A DNA stretch of 64,000 bases from assembly GCA_017656505.1 (NCBI GenBank), contig JACDNU010000001.1, positions 1 to 64,000 on the forward strand. Direction: 5' to 3'. Source of the stretch: Archaeoglobus sp. GTDB lineage: Archaea; Halobacteriota; Archaeoglobi; Archaeoglobales; Archaeoglobaceae. A program made the position numbers and the translations under genes. Of the stretch, positions 45,132 to 53,169 are shown piece by piece. Under the pieces are notes generated by a model. The model did not search any database. It saw only the letters and a program-made list of their open reading frames with translations, and was not told the DNA's origin. Within the stretch, counting starts at the first letter, position 1; each line of letters starts with the position of its first letter.

Positions 45132-47853
45132 TCACATCACCTCTTACAACTTTGAAGGATCTGTAAGCTTCGATGAATTCCTGCCTGCCAGCTTCCCTCA
45201 AGCCATACTTCGATAGCTCGAAGAGTCTTAAAAGCTTTCTTCCCTCGGGTTTCTCTTTCCCATTCAGAATGTTAAACGTTCTCAGAATTTCACGGGCTGT
45301 ATAGTCGCTCAAATCAACACTTCCCGTCTTTTCCAAGCTTTTTACAAGTTCAGAGAAGATTGAGATTATCGCCTCTCTGTAGCTCATTATCCTGATCTCA
45401 ATTTCTTCCTTTTCCAGAACTCCCTTTTCTCCAACCCTTTCCGCAAGAATTCTGTGCAAGCCAGGCTCTTCAAAGGCTATTGTTATTTCTAGTCCCTTTT
45501 CATGACTACCAACGGCATGCCCATCAATAAAAACCCTGAGTATTCCTTCTCCCAAGTTCTTGACCCTTAACTTAATTTCCTCGTTCACATCCCAGATAAG
45601 CGGTAAATCTTCTTCTTCCCGCTCAATTTCGAATACTATGTAGCTTGCGGTAAGCTTTCTGTATTTCTTGATCAATATATACGCAACTAAAGGGATAAGG
45701 ATTGAGAAGACTAAGAACGGAAAAGTGGATGTTTTAAATTCCTTTTCTGATGGTAAGTACTTTTCATTTCCATCAAAAACAGCCTTGGTAGCAGATGGCT
45801 CTCTATCGTAAACAAAAACCGCCAAACCGGCATTGTTCGTTTCAGCAGTTCTATCTCCTATCCTAATTGTCCCAAAAGCGGGAATTTTCTTACCCTTCTC
45901 CCTTAGCAAAACGTAAATGTAAGTTTTGTCATTCTCATGCTTAACCGATACATCCATTTCAGTTTCAGCCTTAACAGTTAAATCAATCGAACTCTGGAAA
46001 CCAACTCCTTCGATGGTGAAATTAATGGGAACCTTACCCAGCTCGAAGTTTTCTGGAATTTTTCCCTTAACGACGAAGTTTCCTGAAGCATCAGCAACAG
46101 CCTGAGTCGTGAAATCATCCTTTGAGAAGGTTATGATCGCTTCATCGAACGGCTCGCCTTTGAAGAAAATTTTGCCTGAGGAAACCCATTCCTTCCCTTT
46201 TACAGCACTTTTATTGCTGATTAAAAGTTCTATCCTTCCGACTTCAACAAATTTACTCTCTGACAGTGGCATTATGAATTTAGATCCTTGATACTCAACG
46301 GAAACGTGGTGTCTGCCTTCTTCATCGATCTTCAGAGTGAAGTAGAAAAATCCATCCGCATCGCTTACAGCTCTCTCAACAACCTTGCCATCGATTCTAA
46401 GCGAGAGTTCAGCATTAGCAAGCGCACTTCCATTGTAATCAACTATCCTCCCCCCAAGTCTGTAAGGAATTCCAGCAGCAAGCTTATCTGGAATGTTCAC
46501 CCTGATCTCTGGCGGGCTGTAGATCGTTATTATCGGATCACTCCATGATTCCTTAAACCTCAAACTGCCAACGTAGTGGGCTACGACATGATACTTGCCC
46601 GAAACGTCCGGAACCTTCACCTTGCCTTCAAACTTCCCCCTGTCGAGCTTCAGTAGTCCAAGCAAAAGTCCAGATTCATTCTTGTTCCTCTTGATGCTTA
46701 TCTCAACGTAACCTCCATACACAGGCAAACCATCCTTTGTCGTAACGATTCCTCTGACGGTAAAATTGCTACCTTTCGTTGCAGTTGGATCGGCATAGGT
46801 TATCTCTGTAATAGTAGGCTGCATGTTCTCTGGGGCTGGTGTGGGATCGATTTCCACCCACCCAGTAGTAAACTTGACCTCCGCCCAAACGTGAGCCTGC
46901 GCTGCCAAAACGGTTTGATTGTCCGGAATCGGCCTTGCGTTGTAGCCAAAAACGGCTCTAGCTGGGATACCAATGCTCCTTGCCAGAGCTACAAAAGAAG
47001 TTGCGAACTCCTTACAAATTCCCTTCTTGTTCTCAAAAAGGAAATACGTAACTGGTTCGACATTTTCAGGCGGAGGTGTGTAGTTCGGATCGTATTCATA
47101 GTTTTTCTCCAGGTACTCCTTTATTGCAAGAACCTTCTCGTAATCTGTTGCAGCATCCATCGTTATTTCCTCAGCCAAAGATCTTATTCTCTCCAAATCA
47201 TTTTCGCTGAAAGAAAGTTGGGTATATCTGGGATCGTCTTCCACGAATTCAGCCTCTGTCTTCCATGCGGTCGAAGCCGCATCATAGGGCTTGCTGAGGT
47301 TAGACTCTATGAGGTATGTTCCGGTTTGCCTGTTGAACTTTGCCTGAACTGTAACGTATGCGGTATCTTTCGCAACGGGAATGTGTTTTGAGAATTCACT
47401 CACGGGAGTGATGTGATATTTCGTAACGTGTCCGGTTGGATTTATTGCCGGAGTGTCGCCGTAGTTTCCTTCTTCCTCAAACCATTTTCCATCTCTGTAT
47501 TCAGCTGCTGTAAAGAGTCGGAGTTTGTTCGTGTATTTGTTTAAGCCTTCCACAAAGAAAATGGGTACTTGGGGTGGATCAAATCCCTCATGGAGATTTG
47601 CTATAGATTCCGTTACCGATACTTTGATTTCCTTGTATGGCTCTATTTCCTGAATATCCGGTGGTATGGTTTCAGAAGGAGAGATTTCTTCTGCTCCTAT
47701 CCCTATGAAACCACTAAGGCCAGTATTGCTGAAATCTAGGGATGAAGTAAAGTTAAGGAGAAAGGAGAGAGCTACTAGAATGAGGACCAAAGAAATTAAC
47801 TTTTTTAAGGCTTCCAGCAATTCTTCTTTCACTCTGATGAGATTTCTGTTCAA
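45121..47853 (-). CDS. Membrane-anchored transglutaminase-like protein with Ig-like repeats
   Basis: 910 residues. TM helix at about 17-35, a 200-residue extracellular part, then a transglutaminase-like domain with Cys in KKGICKEFATSFVALA (C280), His in AQAHVWAEV (H321) and Asp in VEIDPTP (D336). Residues 345-700 are several Ig-like beta repeats (each about 90 residues, with YGGYVEISI, NAELSLRIDG and related strands), a second TM at 711-729 and a cytoplasmic domain of about 180 residues. It looks like a surface protease or cross-linking protein whose cytoplasmic part may contact the MoxR/DUF58 machinery. First gene of the operon. Confidence 0.82.
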   Translation of the reverse strand: MNRNLIRVKEELLEALKKLISLVLILVALSFLLNFTSSLDFSNTGLSGFIGIGAEEISPSETIPPDIQEIEPYKEIKVSVTESIANLHEGFDPPQVPIFFVEGLNKYTNKLRLFTAAEYRDGKWFEEEGNYGDTPAINPTGHVTKYHITPVSEFSKHIPVAKDTAYVTVQAKFNRQTGTYLIESNLSKPYDAASTAWKTEAEFVEDDPRYTQLSFSENDLERIRSLAEEITMDAATDYEKVLAIKEYLEKNYEYDPNYTPPPENVEPVTYFLFENKKGICKEFATSFVALARSIGIPARAVFGYNARPIPDNQTVLAAQAHVWAEVKFTTGWVEIDPTPAPENMQPTITEITYADPTATKGSNFTVRGIVTTKDGLPVYGGYVEISIKRNKNESGLLLGLLKLDRGKFEGKVKVPDVSGKYHVVAHYVGSLRFKESWSDPIITIYSPPEIRVNIPDKLAAGIPYRLGGRIVDYNGSALANAELSLRIDGKVVERAVSDADGFFYFTLKIDEEGRHHVSVEYQGSKFIMPLSESKFVEVGRIELLISNKSAVKGKEWVSSGKIFFKGEPFDEAIITFSKDDFTTQAVADASGNFVVKGKIPENFELGKVPINFTIEGVGFQSSIDLTVKAETEMDVSVKHENDKTYIYVLLREKGKKIPAFGTIRIGDRTAETNNAGLAVFVYDREPSATKAVFDGNEKYLPSEKEFKTSTFPFLVFSILIPLVAYILIKKYRKLTASYIVFEIEREEEDLPLIWDVNEEIKLRVKNLGEGILRVFIDGHAVGSHEKGLEITIAFEEPGLHRILAERVGEKGVLEKEEIEIRIMSYREAIISIFSELVKSLEKTGSVDLSDYTAREILRTFNILNGKEKPEGRKLLRLFELSKYGLREAGRQEFIEAYRSFKVVRGDVIEG

Positions 47854-47953
47854 TAAATATCTATTTTTCGCTTTTGGGGATGATGATAACTCTGAGCGAT
47901 AAGCTAATTAGCTAAGCGTCTATTTTTTATTCTCTCGGGGGATTTGATTTTTG

Positions 47954-48454
47954 ATGATATGCCTATGCCTCGTGAATACCTATGACAAGCTGATGCTTCA
48001 TGAGATTCACCTGCGGAGCATTGCTAGAGCCTCGCCTATATGCTACGCTTATGGTTTTCACCTTGCCCTCCTCGACTTTCCTTTTTGGGATAGTGAGGAA
48101 GAAATGGTTTCTCAGATTGTCGATTATACCACAATCGGCGAAGGTGGGAAGTTCGCAAGAATTCTGCTGGAAGAGGGGAAGATTCATCTGGTGGAAAAGA
48201 TTCCAGCTTACTTTGGTGAGATTATCGCTACAACATCAAAGCCTGAAGGAAAGGGAATTTCGCTCGAAGAATTGAGAAAACTTTTAAAAGAGGGGTCGGT
48301 AACCTTCCTTATAGGCCTTGGTAGAAGGGGGCTGCCAAGGGAGATGGTCAAAAAAGCGAGGCATCAACTGGATGTGACATGGAAGGGTGTCAGCCTCGAA
48401 ACGTGTAGTGCGATTGGGGTTATAGCGGCAACGGCTTACTGGTTAAAAAGCTAA
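47954..48454 (+). CDS. DUF531 family protein
   Basis: About 166 residues. LVNTYDKLMLHEIHLRSIARASPICYAYGFHLALLDFPF matches the conserved start of archaeal DUF531, which has a SPOUT-like fold by my recollection. The end (SLETCSAIGVIAATAYWL) is like a knotted SAM-binding tail, which suggests an RNA methyltransferase; that is inference. The ATG at 47954 replaces the TTG at 47951. It is followed after 11 bases by kptA, another RNA-processing enzyme. Confidence 0.77.
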   Translation: MICLCLVNTYDKLMLHEIHLRSIARASPICYAYGFHLALLDFPFWDSEEEMVSQIVDYTTIGEGGKFARILLEEGKIHLVEKIPAYFGEIIATTSKPEGKGISLEELRKLLKEGSVTFLIGLGRRGLPREMVKKARHQLDVTWKGVSLETCSAIGVIAATAYWLKS

Positions 48455-48465
48455 CAGGTGATCCA

Positions 48466-49098
48466 ATGGAAGATATAAGGTTCTGTCCCGAGCATGGATA
48501 CTATAGAGGTGTCAAATGCGAAATTTGCAACTTCAAAGGAGAAATTATTCTGGATAAGGAGAGGGTTGAGAAGCTAGGGAGATTTGTTTCAGGAGTGCTC
48601 AGACATTTTCCACAAAAATTCAATCTGGAGATGGACGAGAATGGTTGGGTTGACTTCGAGGAGCTCTCAAGAGTAGTCTCAAGAAAGTATAGATGGGCTA
48701 ACAAGTGGTTGATAAAGGCGATGGTTTACTCAGACAAGAAGGGGAGATATGAGCTTTCCGATAACAAGATAAGGGCAAGATACGGCCATAGTGTTGATGT
48801 GAAACTCAACGATTACGAGCTAGCCGATAACGACATCCTTTACTATGGTACAAGCGAGGAGGAGGCACACAGATTGCTTGAAATTGGAATTAAGCCAGTG
48901 AATCAGAGGTACGTGCACCTCTCAACAACCATAGAAAAGGGGATAGAGGTGGCCATGCTTAGAACCGACGATCCCATAATCCTCGCCATAGATGCAAAGA
49001 AAGCTAGAGAGAATGGAATAAGATTCATAAAGGCGAATGAATTCATAGTTCTTTCAGAAGAGATTCCTCCGGAGTTTATCGAAGTGCTTGAAGTTTGA
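48466..49098 (+). CDS. kptA: RNA 2'-phosphotransferase KptA/Tpt1
   Basis: 210 residues. A short N-terminal zinc-like CPEHGYYRGVKCEIC motif, then the KptA core: LGRFVSGVLRHFPQKFNLEMDENGWV, KGRYELSDNKIRARYGHSVDV (Arg-His site), LYYGTSEEEAHRLLEIGI and VHLSTTIEKGIEVAM. It moves the splice-junction 2'-phosphate from RNA to NAD+. Archaeal tRNA ligation does not normally leave this phosphate, so the natural role in archaea is unclear. An AGGTGATCC site lies just upstream of the ATG. Confidence 0.93.
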   Translation: MEDIRFCPEHGYYRGVKCEICNFKGEIILDKERVEKLGRFVSGVLRHFPQKFNLEMDENGWVDFEELSRVVSRKYRWANKWLIKAMVYSDKKGRYELSDNKIRARYGHSVDVKLNDYELADNDILYYGTSEEEAHRLLEIGIKPVNQRYVHLSTTIEKGIEVAMLRTDDPIILAIDAKKARENGIRFIKANEFIVLSEEIPPEFIEVLEV

Positions 49099-49115
49099 TT
49101 ATATCAGGGTTTATA

Positions 49116-49541
49116 TCAAGAGTAGTAAAAGGCCGGTATCCTTGTTGTGTTCTCGAAAATAAATGTTGTTCCGCTCACATTTATACAAACCTCAACCTCT
49201 TTCCCCAACTCAAGTCCTCCAAAGTACTTTGTCCCGTTATCGTTCTCAAAATAAACCCTGAAAACAGCCTCATCCATTCCAACTTTAATGAATTCTGTGT
49301 CGGATGAGAGATTTGAGAGCTTTAACAGCTCATCCTTTACGGGCATCGCACCGAAAAGGAAAAGTTGAAGCTTTTGAAGAGCATCTACCTCATACATTAT
49401 TTTTATTACTACGCTCTCATTCTCAACACTTACAAAAACATCTTTGATGTCTAAATCGAGGCTTTGAGCCGTAGAGGAGATAAGGATGAGTAGGAGAAAA
49501 ATCGAACCGATCCGGACGACTTCGTGTGAGAATGAGCGCAT
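49116..49541 (-). CDS. Small exported protein of unknown function
   Basis: 141 residues with an N-terminal signal peptide (IGSIFLLLILISSTAQSLD) and a mature domain of about 110 residues with beta-strand periodicity (VENESVVIKIMYEVDA; FRVYFENDNGTKYFGG) and several N-x-S/T sequons. No family recognised. It ends 18 bases from the convergent kptA stop. The start region overlaps a low-complexity ATTCATTGTTATCC-like stretch upstream. Confidence 0.6.
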   Translation of the reverse strand: MRSFSHEVVRIGSIFLLLILISSTAQSLDLDIKDVFVSVENESVVIKIMYEVDALQKLQLFLFGAMPVKDELLKLSNLSSDTEFIKVGMDEAVFRVYFENDNGTKYFGGLELGKEVEVCINVSGTTFIFENTTRIPAFYYS

Positions 49542-49712
49542 GCCTCATCATAAGATTCGGAGAATATAAACTTTGCCCCAATAAGTCCCAGAAAATCGAA
49601 ACGAGTGAATTTTCGTGTAATTCATTGTTATCCATTGTTCATTGTTATTATAATTCAGATTATCTGGATTTTTACCGTAACACTTATTTAGAACATTGAA
49701 CTTTAAATTATT

Positions 49713-49778
49713 GGGGTGCCGCCTGCAGTAACAGCTATTCCCGCCGTCACCGTAATAATAGCTATTATCTGGCACCCC
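49713..49778. other. Structured 66-nt hairpin in the 319-base region upstream of cooC
   Basis: Of the only gene-free stretch longer than 300 bases (49542-49860), this is the sole structured part. Arms GGGGTGCC (49713) and GGCACCCC (49771) form an 8-bp perfect stem; inside, GTAACAGCTATT and AATAGCTATTAT pair over about 12 bp with two G-T pairs, leaving a 17-nt loop rich in CCG/GTC. GC content is much higher than the flanks. It could be an unclassified ncRNA, a 5' regulatory element of cooC or a terminator. It lacks the ACA box and internal-loop shape of an H/ACA RNA. The upstream half of the region is ATTCATTGTTATCC-like low complexity; the downstream part has a TATA element (ATTTAATATT) about 25 bases ahead of cooC. 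Confidence 0.5.
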
Positions 49779-49860
49779 TGGATTACTTATTTCAATTTAT
49801 TCCAATCTGATCTTGCCACCAAACAGTAACCATTTAATATTCATTGCTTGGTGATGGCCT

Positions 49861-50616
49861 ATGGTTAAAATCGCGATCTCAGGAAAAGGAGGGGTCGGAA
49901 AAACAACCCTTGCAGCGATGCTCGCTTACCTGTTTGCAAAAGATGGTTATACCGTAACAGCAATAGACTGCGATTCCTCAATAAATCTCCCAACAGTGCT
50001 AGGGGTGGAGAACATCAAGCCGATGTCCGAGCTCGAGGAAATAATCGAGGAAAGGGTAAAGGGACCCCTCGGAACCTTCAGATACAATCCGAAAGTTGAT
50101 GACATATTCGAAGAATACTCTGAAAAGAATGAGTTTGGTGTGAGAGTTCTCGCTTTGGGCACGATCGAAAAGGGAGGAGAGGGATGCTTCTGCCCGCAGA
50201 ACGCCTTTCTGAGGGCGATTTTGAGGCATGCCATATTCAAGAAGAAGGATGTCCTGCTTCTTGACATGGAAGCGGGGATTGAGCATCTCGGCAGGGGGAC
50301 TGCAAGAGGAGTTGATTTGCTGATTGCTGTGATAGAGCCAGGGATGAGATCTGTGGAGACGTTAAGGAGGATAGAGAAACTAGCTGCTGACATAGGTATT
50401 GAGAGAATCGCCGTTGTAATCAACAAGTACATCGATTCAGAGGGGGCAAAAAAGCTCATCGAAGAAATAGAAAGGGATGCCGAAATTCTAGGAAAGATCC
50501 CCTACAACCAGTGTTTCATCGAAGCCGACCTCGAAAACATCCCCCCTTACAAGCTCAACTGCGAGATCGAGGCATTTGAGAGAATAAAGAACAGAATTGT
50601 GGAGATAATCTCGTGA
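49861..50616 (+). CDS. cooC: CooC-like carbon monoxide dehydrogenase maturation ATPase
   Basis: 251 residues, a deviant-Walker MinD/ParA-type ATPase: SGKGGVGKTTLAAMLA at the N terminus, DCDSSINLPTVLG, and GEGCFCPQNAFLRAIL with the CxC that binds nickel/zinc in CooC, then LLLDMEAGIEHLGRGT. CooC inserts nickel into CO dehydrogenase. No CODH gene is in this window. The gene has its own TATA box and GGTGAT site. Confidence 0.88.
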   Translation: MVKIAISGKGGVGKTTLAAMLAYLFAKDGYTVTAIDCDSSINLPTVLGVENIKPMSELEEIIEERVKGPLGTFRYNPKVDDIFEEYSEKNEFGVRVLALGTIEKGGEGCFCPQNAFLRAILRHAIFKKKDVLLLDMEAGIEHLGRGTARGVDLLIAVIEPGMRSVETLRRIEKLAADIGIERIAVVINKYIDSEGAKKLIEEIERDAEILGKIPYNQCFIEADLENIPPYKLNCEIEAFERIKNRIVEIIS

Positions 50617-50623
50617 AGCATGT

Positions 50624-51502
50624 CTAATTTACTAAAACTTTCAAAAGTATTGAGGCGAAAAAGATTGAACTAATAGCTGCATTTGAGTAAAAGAATGCGA
50701 GCTGTATTCTTTTTTCATCGTATCTTTTTCTGACAATGGCGTGTTCATAAAAAAGTAAAAATCCAATCAGAAGTATTCCAAGGATGAGAGACTCACCTTT
50801 AATTCTAAAGAGGAAAACAAAGGCCAAGATTATAAAAAAAACGACGTGATTTAGGGCAGCCATCAATCTAGCGGTTCTTTCTCCAAAATGCGCTCCTATC
50901 GAATGCAGACCCATTTTCCTGTCAAAATCAACATCTTGGAGAGCGTAAATCATGTCGAAGCCCGCCACCCAGAATACGAGAGCCAAGCCGATAAGAGATG
51001 GTACAAGTTCTGCCTCCAACGGATCTATCGAATTCGTTATCGCAATCCATCCTCCCAACGGAGCGAACGCCAAATTCAATCCGAGAACGTAGTGAGATAA
51101 GCAGGTGTATCTTTTTAGATACGGATAGATCCATGCGGTTAGTGCAGGAATTGGAGAGAGAAAGAAAGCCGTGAAGTTTATGAAGTAGGCTGAAAGGAAG
51201 TAAACTGCAAATCCAACAATCGCTATCCAGTAGCCTTCTTTCACCGAGATCTTGCCCGACGGAATGTGTCTATCCGCCGTTCTTGGATTTAAGGCATCTA
51301 TCTCCCTATCGATGATCCTGTTAAGGCTCATGGCAGCCGTTCTAAGACCGGTAAAAGCGAGAGTTATGAGAATGAGAAATTTTATCCCAAACCAACCGTT
51401 TGATGCAAGAAAAGCCCCAGCATAGGCAAAAGGAAGGGCAAAGAGAGTATGTTCTATTTTTATGAAGTCCAGATAATCTTTAAATTTTCTAATCCAGCTC
51501 AT
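50624..51502 (-). CDS. mqnP: UbiA-family prenyltransferase (menaquinone biosynthesis, MqnP-like)
   Basis: 292 residues with eight to nine helices. First Asp motif NRIIDREIDALNPRTADRHIPSG, second DVDFDRKMGLHSI. These and the short N terminus (LDFIKIEHTLFALPFAYAG) match the 4-hydroxybenzoate polyprenyltransferase-like group that works in the futalosine pathway to menaquinone. Fqo in the same window needs menaquinone, so the assignment fits. Distinct from the ether-lipid UbiA at 33 kb. Convergent with cooC. Confidence 0.83.
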   Translation of the reverse strand: MSWIRKFKDYLDFIKIEHTLFALPFAYAGAFLASNGWFGIKFLILITLAFTGLRTAAMSLNRIIDREIDALNPRTADRHIPSGKISVKEGYWIAIVGFAVYFLSAYFINFTAFFLSPIPALTAWIYPYLKRYTCLSHYVLGLNLAFAPLGGWIAITNSIDPLEAELVPSLIGLALVFWVAGFDMIYALQDVDFDRKMGLHSIGAHFGERTARLMAALNHVVFFIILAFVFLFRIKGESLILGILLIGFLLFYEHAIVRKRYDEKRIQLAFFYSNAAISSIFFASILLKVLVN

Positions 51503-51590
51503 CCCTCCTGATTCGGCGGATTGGAATTAACCTTTTCGCTTTTAATCCAAATCAGATTGCCAAATTATCCGAATACTTAACTTTAATTCT

Positions 51591-51654
51591 GAATCTTAAA
51601 TCCTTTATTCCAAATCCTAAATTCTAAATTCTAAATCCCTAAATCTTAAATCTC
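51591..51654. repeat. Heptamer-like tandem repeat (TTAAATC / CTAAATT units)
   Basis: About 64 bases of imperfect tandem units such as TCTTAAATC, CCTAAATTCTAAATTCTAAATCCC immediately upstream of the CitG-like ATG at 51674. It occupies the position where a promoter and leader would be expected and is the longest of many boundary repeats in this window. Confidence 0.75.
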
Positions 51655-51673
51655 TCCCCTACCAACAAGTTTC

Positions 51674-52546
51674 ATGTTTGAGAGCAAAGAAGATGCTGCT
51701 GTAGCAGCCTTACTCTCAATGCTTCTTGAAGTATCAGGGACACCAAAGGCAGGAAATGTTGATAGAGAGCATGATTTTACCGATTTAAAATACGAGCATT
51801 TTCTCGCTTCCGCTTCCTCAGCCTTTCCGACTTTTTTGGATGCAACGCAGCATGGAGCGGTGGGTGAGCTTATTTTAAAAGCAGTAAAAAACTCGATGAG
51901 ATGGCATAGGGCACAGAATGTCCACTTTGGCGCATTTCTTCTTCTAATTCCACTCCTAAAAGCTTGGGATGCAAGCGATGCTGAGGAGGCGGGTAAAAAA
52001 GCTACTATGGCACTCAAGAAAACAAGTTTCGAAGACTCACTGAACCTCCTAAAAGCTTTCAGGATTTCTCAAGCAAGAGTGATGGACGCTAAAGCGCTTA
52101 ATCTTCATTCTGAGGAAACAGAGAAGCAGATTAAAGATGAAAGAATAAACTTGTACGAGTGGATGGAGCTTGCACCTCAGGAAAATGTTATAGCGAAAGA
52201 GCTAACGTCGGGATATGAGCTTAGCGTGTGGAATTCTAAGAGGATTCTCGAGAATTTTGAGAAAAGCGGGAACATAAACTATTCGGTCGTGGTAAGCTAT
52301 CATTTTCTGCTCTCTAAAGTTAAAGATCCCCTCATAATTTCTAAGTTCGGAGATGCAGTTGCTGAGGGGGTTCGTGAAAGAACGGTTCAAATCTTAAAGG
52401 AATTAACTCAAGATCCCGATAAAGATATCCACATTCTCAGGAAATTCGATGAAAATCTGGTAAGGAAAGGAATAAATCCCGGCTCCGTAGCTGATCTAAC
52501 CATCTCTTCCATATATCTCGCCCTCCTTGAAGGGCTAAGGTTCTGA
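51674..52546 (+). CDS. CitG/MdcB-like triphosphoribosyl-dephospho-CoA synthase family protein
   Basis: 290 residues, all-helical. The GTPKAGNVDREHDFTDLKYEHF and HGAVGELILKAV segments correspond to the CitG catalytic core (PKxGxVD...). In citrate lyase systems the enzyme makes a prosthetic-group precursor; archaeal members lack citrate lyase and are recalled to be associated with C1-carrier cofactor biosynthesis. The next gene, DUF447, starts immediately after this stop codon, so the two form a unit. Confidence 0.8.
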   Translation: MFESKEDAAVAALLSMLLEVSGTPKAGNVDREHDFTDLKYEHFLASASSAFPTFLDATQHGAVGELILKAVKNSMRWHRAQNVHFGAFLLLIPLLKAWDASDAEEAGKKATMALKKTSFEDSLNLLKAFRISQARVMDAKALNLHSEETEKQIKDERINLYEWMELAPQENVIAKELTSGYELSVWNSKRILENFEKSGNINYSVVVSYHFLLSKVKDPLIISKFGDAVAEGVRERTVQILKELTQDPDKDIHILRKFDENLVRKGINPGSVADLTISSIYLALLEGLRF

Positions 52547-52568
52547 GGTGATTATTGAGGTGATTGCT

Positions 52569-53150
52569 GTGGAAATTCAAAACCATAAATTGAGACTCGC
52601 AGATTTTGGGTTCCAGAACGGTATAAACGAGGTTATAGGAATAACGCAGGGAGAATGGATAAACACCGCCCCCCTCGGCTTGATCGTTGAAGATGCTGAG
52701 GCTGACAAAGCGAAAATCAGACTCTACTCCAATCATACTAGGAAGAATTTGGAGAGGGAAGGCGTTCTATGGGTTAACATTGTTCATGATCCGATTGTCT
52801 TTGCACTTGCATCCTTCGAGGATCTCGATGCTGAATGGTTTTCAAGCCTAAAGCCACCAATTCTGAAAAATTCGCTTGCATGGTGTAGAATGGAGGGAGA
52901 AGTCAAGGGAGCTTTCGCTCTGCTGCAACTTAAAGATGGAGAAGTTCTGCAGAGAGAAGTTAAAGCTGTAAACAGAGGATTTAACGCAGTTATAGAGGCT
53001 TTGGTTCATGCAACAAGATATGTTTCTCTAAAAAAGCCGGAGATGCTGGAGAAAGTTGAGTATTACATCGGAATAGCAGAGAAATGCGGTGGGGAAAGGG
53101 AAAGGGAGGCCATTGAGATAATAAAAAAGAACGTTGGACTTGAAATTTGA
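52569..53150 (+). CDS. DUF447 family protein
   Basis: About 193 residues of the DUF447 family (FGFQNGINEVIGITQGEWINTAPLGL, SNHTRKNLEREGVLWVNIVHDP, SLAWCRMEGEV). The fold resembles a flavin-reductase-like barrel; function is not established. It pairs with the CitG-like gene. The start is ambiguous because GAGGTGATT occurs twice (52545 and 52557): the second copy is five bases ahead of GTG at 52569, while GTG at 52548 and 52560 are also possible. Confidence 0.77.
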   Translation: MEIQNHKLRLADFGFQNGINEVIGITQGEWINTAPLGLIVEDAEADKAKIRLYSNHTRKNLEREGVLWVNIVHDPIVFALASFEDLDAEWFSSLKPPILKNSLAWCRMEGEVKGAFALLQLKDGEVLQREVKAVNRGFNAVIEALVHATRYVSLKKPEMLEKVEYYIGIAEKCGGEREREAIEIIKKNVGLEI

Positions 53151-53169
53151 AAAAGAAAATTTGAAAAGA

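Noticed and set aside
47876-47905. ATGATGA followed by CTGA, looking like a C/D box start
   Set aside because: Only about six bases separate the two boxes, there is no second C'/D pair and no closing stem, so it is not an sRNA.
49548-49775. 75-aa minus-strand ORF covering the hairpin
   Set aside because: Composition is Asn/Tyr-rich with no start signal and is explained by repeats and the hairpin.
49716-49829. 37-codon GTG ORF with pilin-like hydrophobic core
   Set aside because: No ribosome-binding site and no basic class III signal; kept only as an alternative reading of the hairpin.
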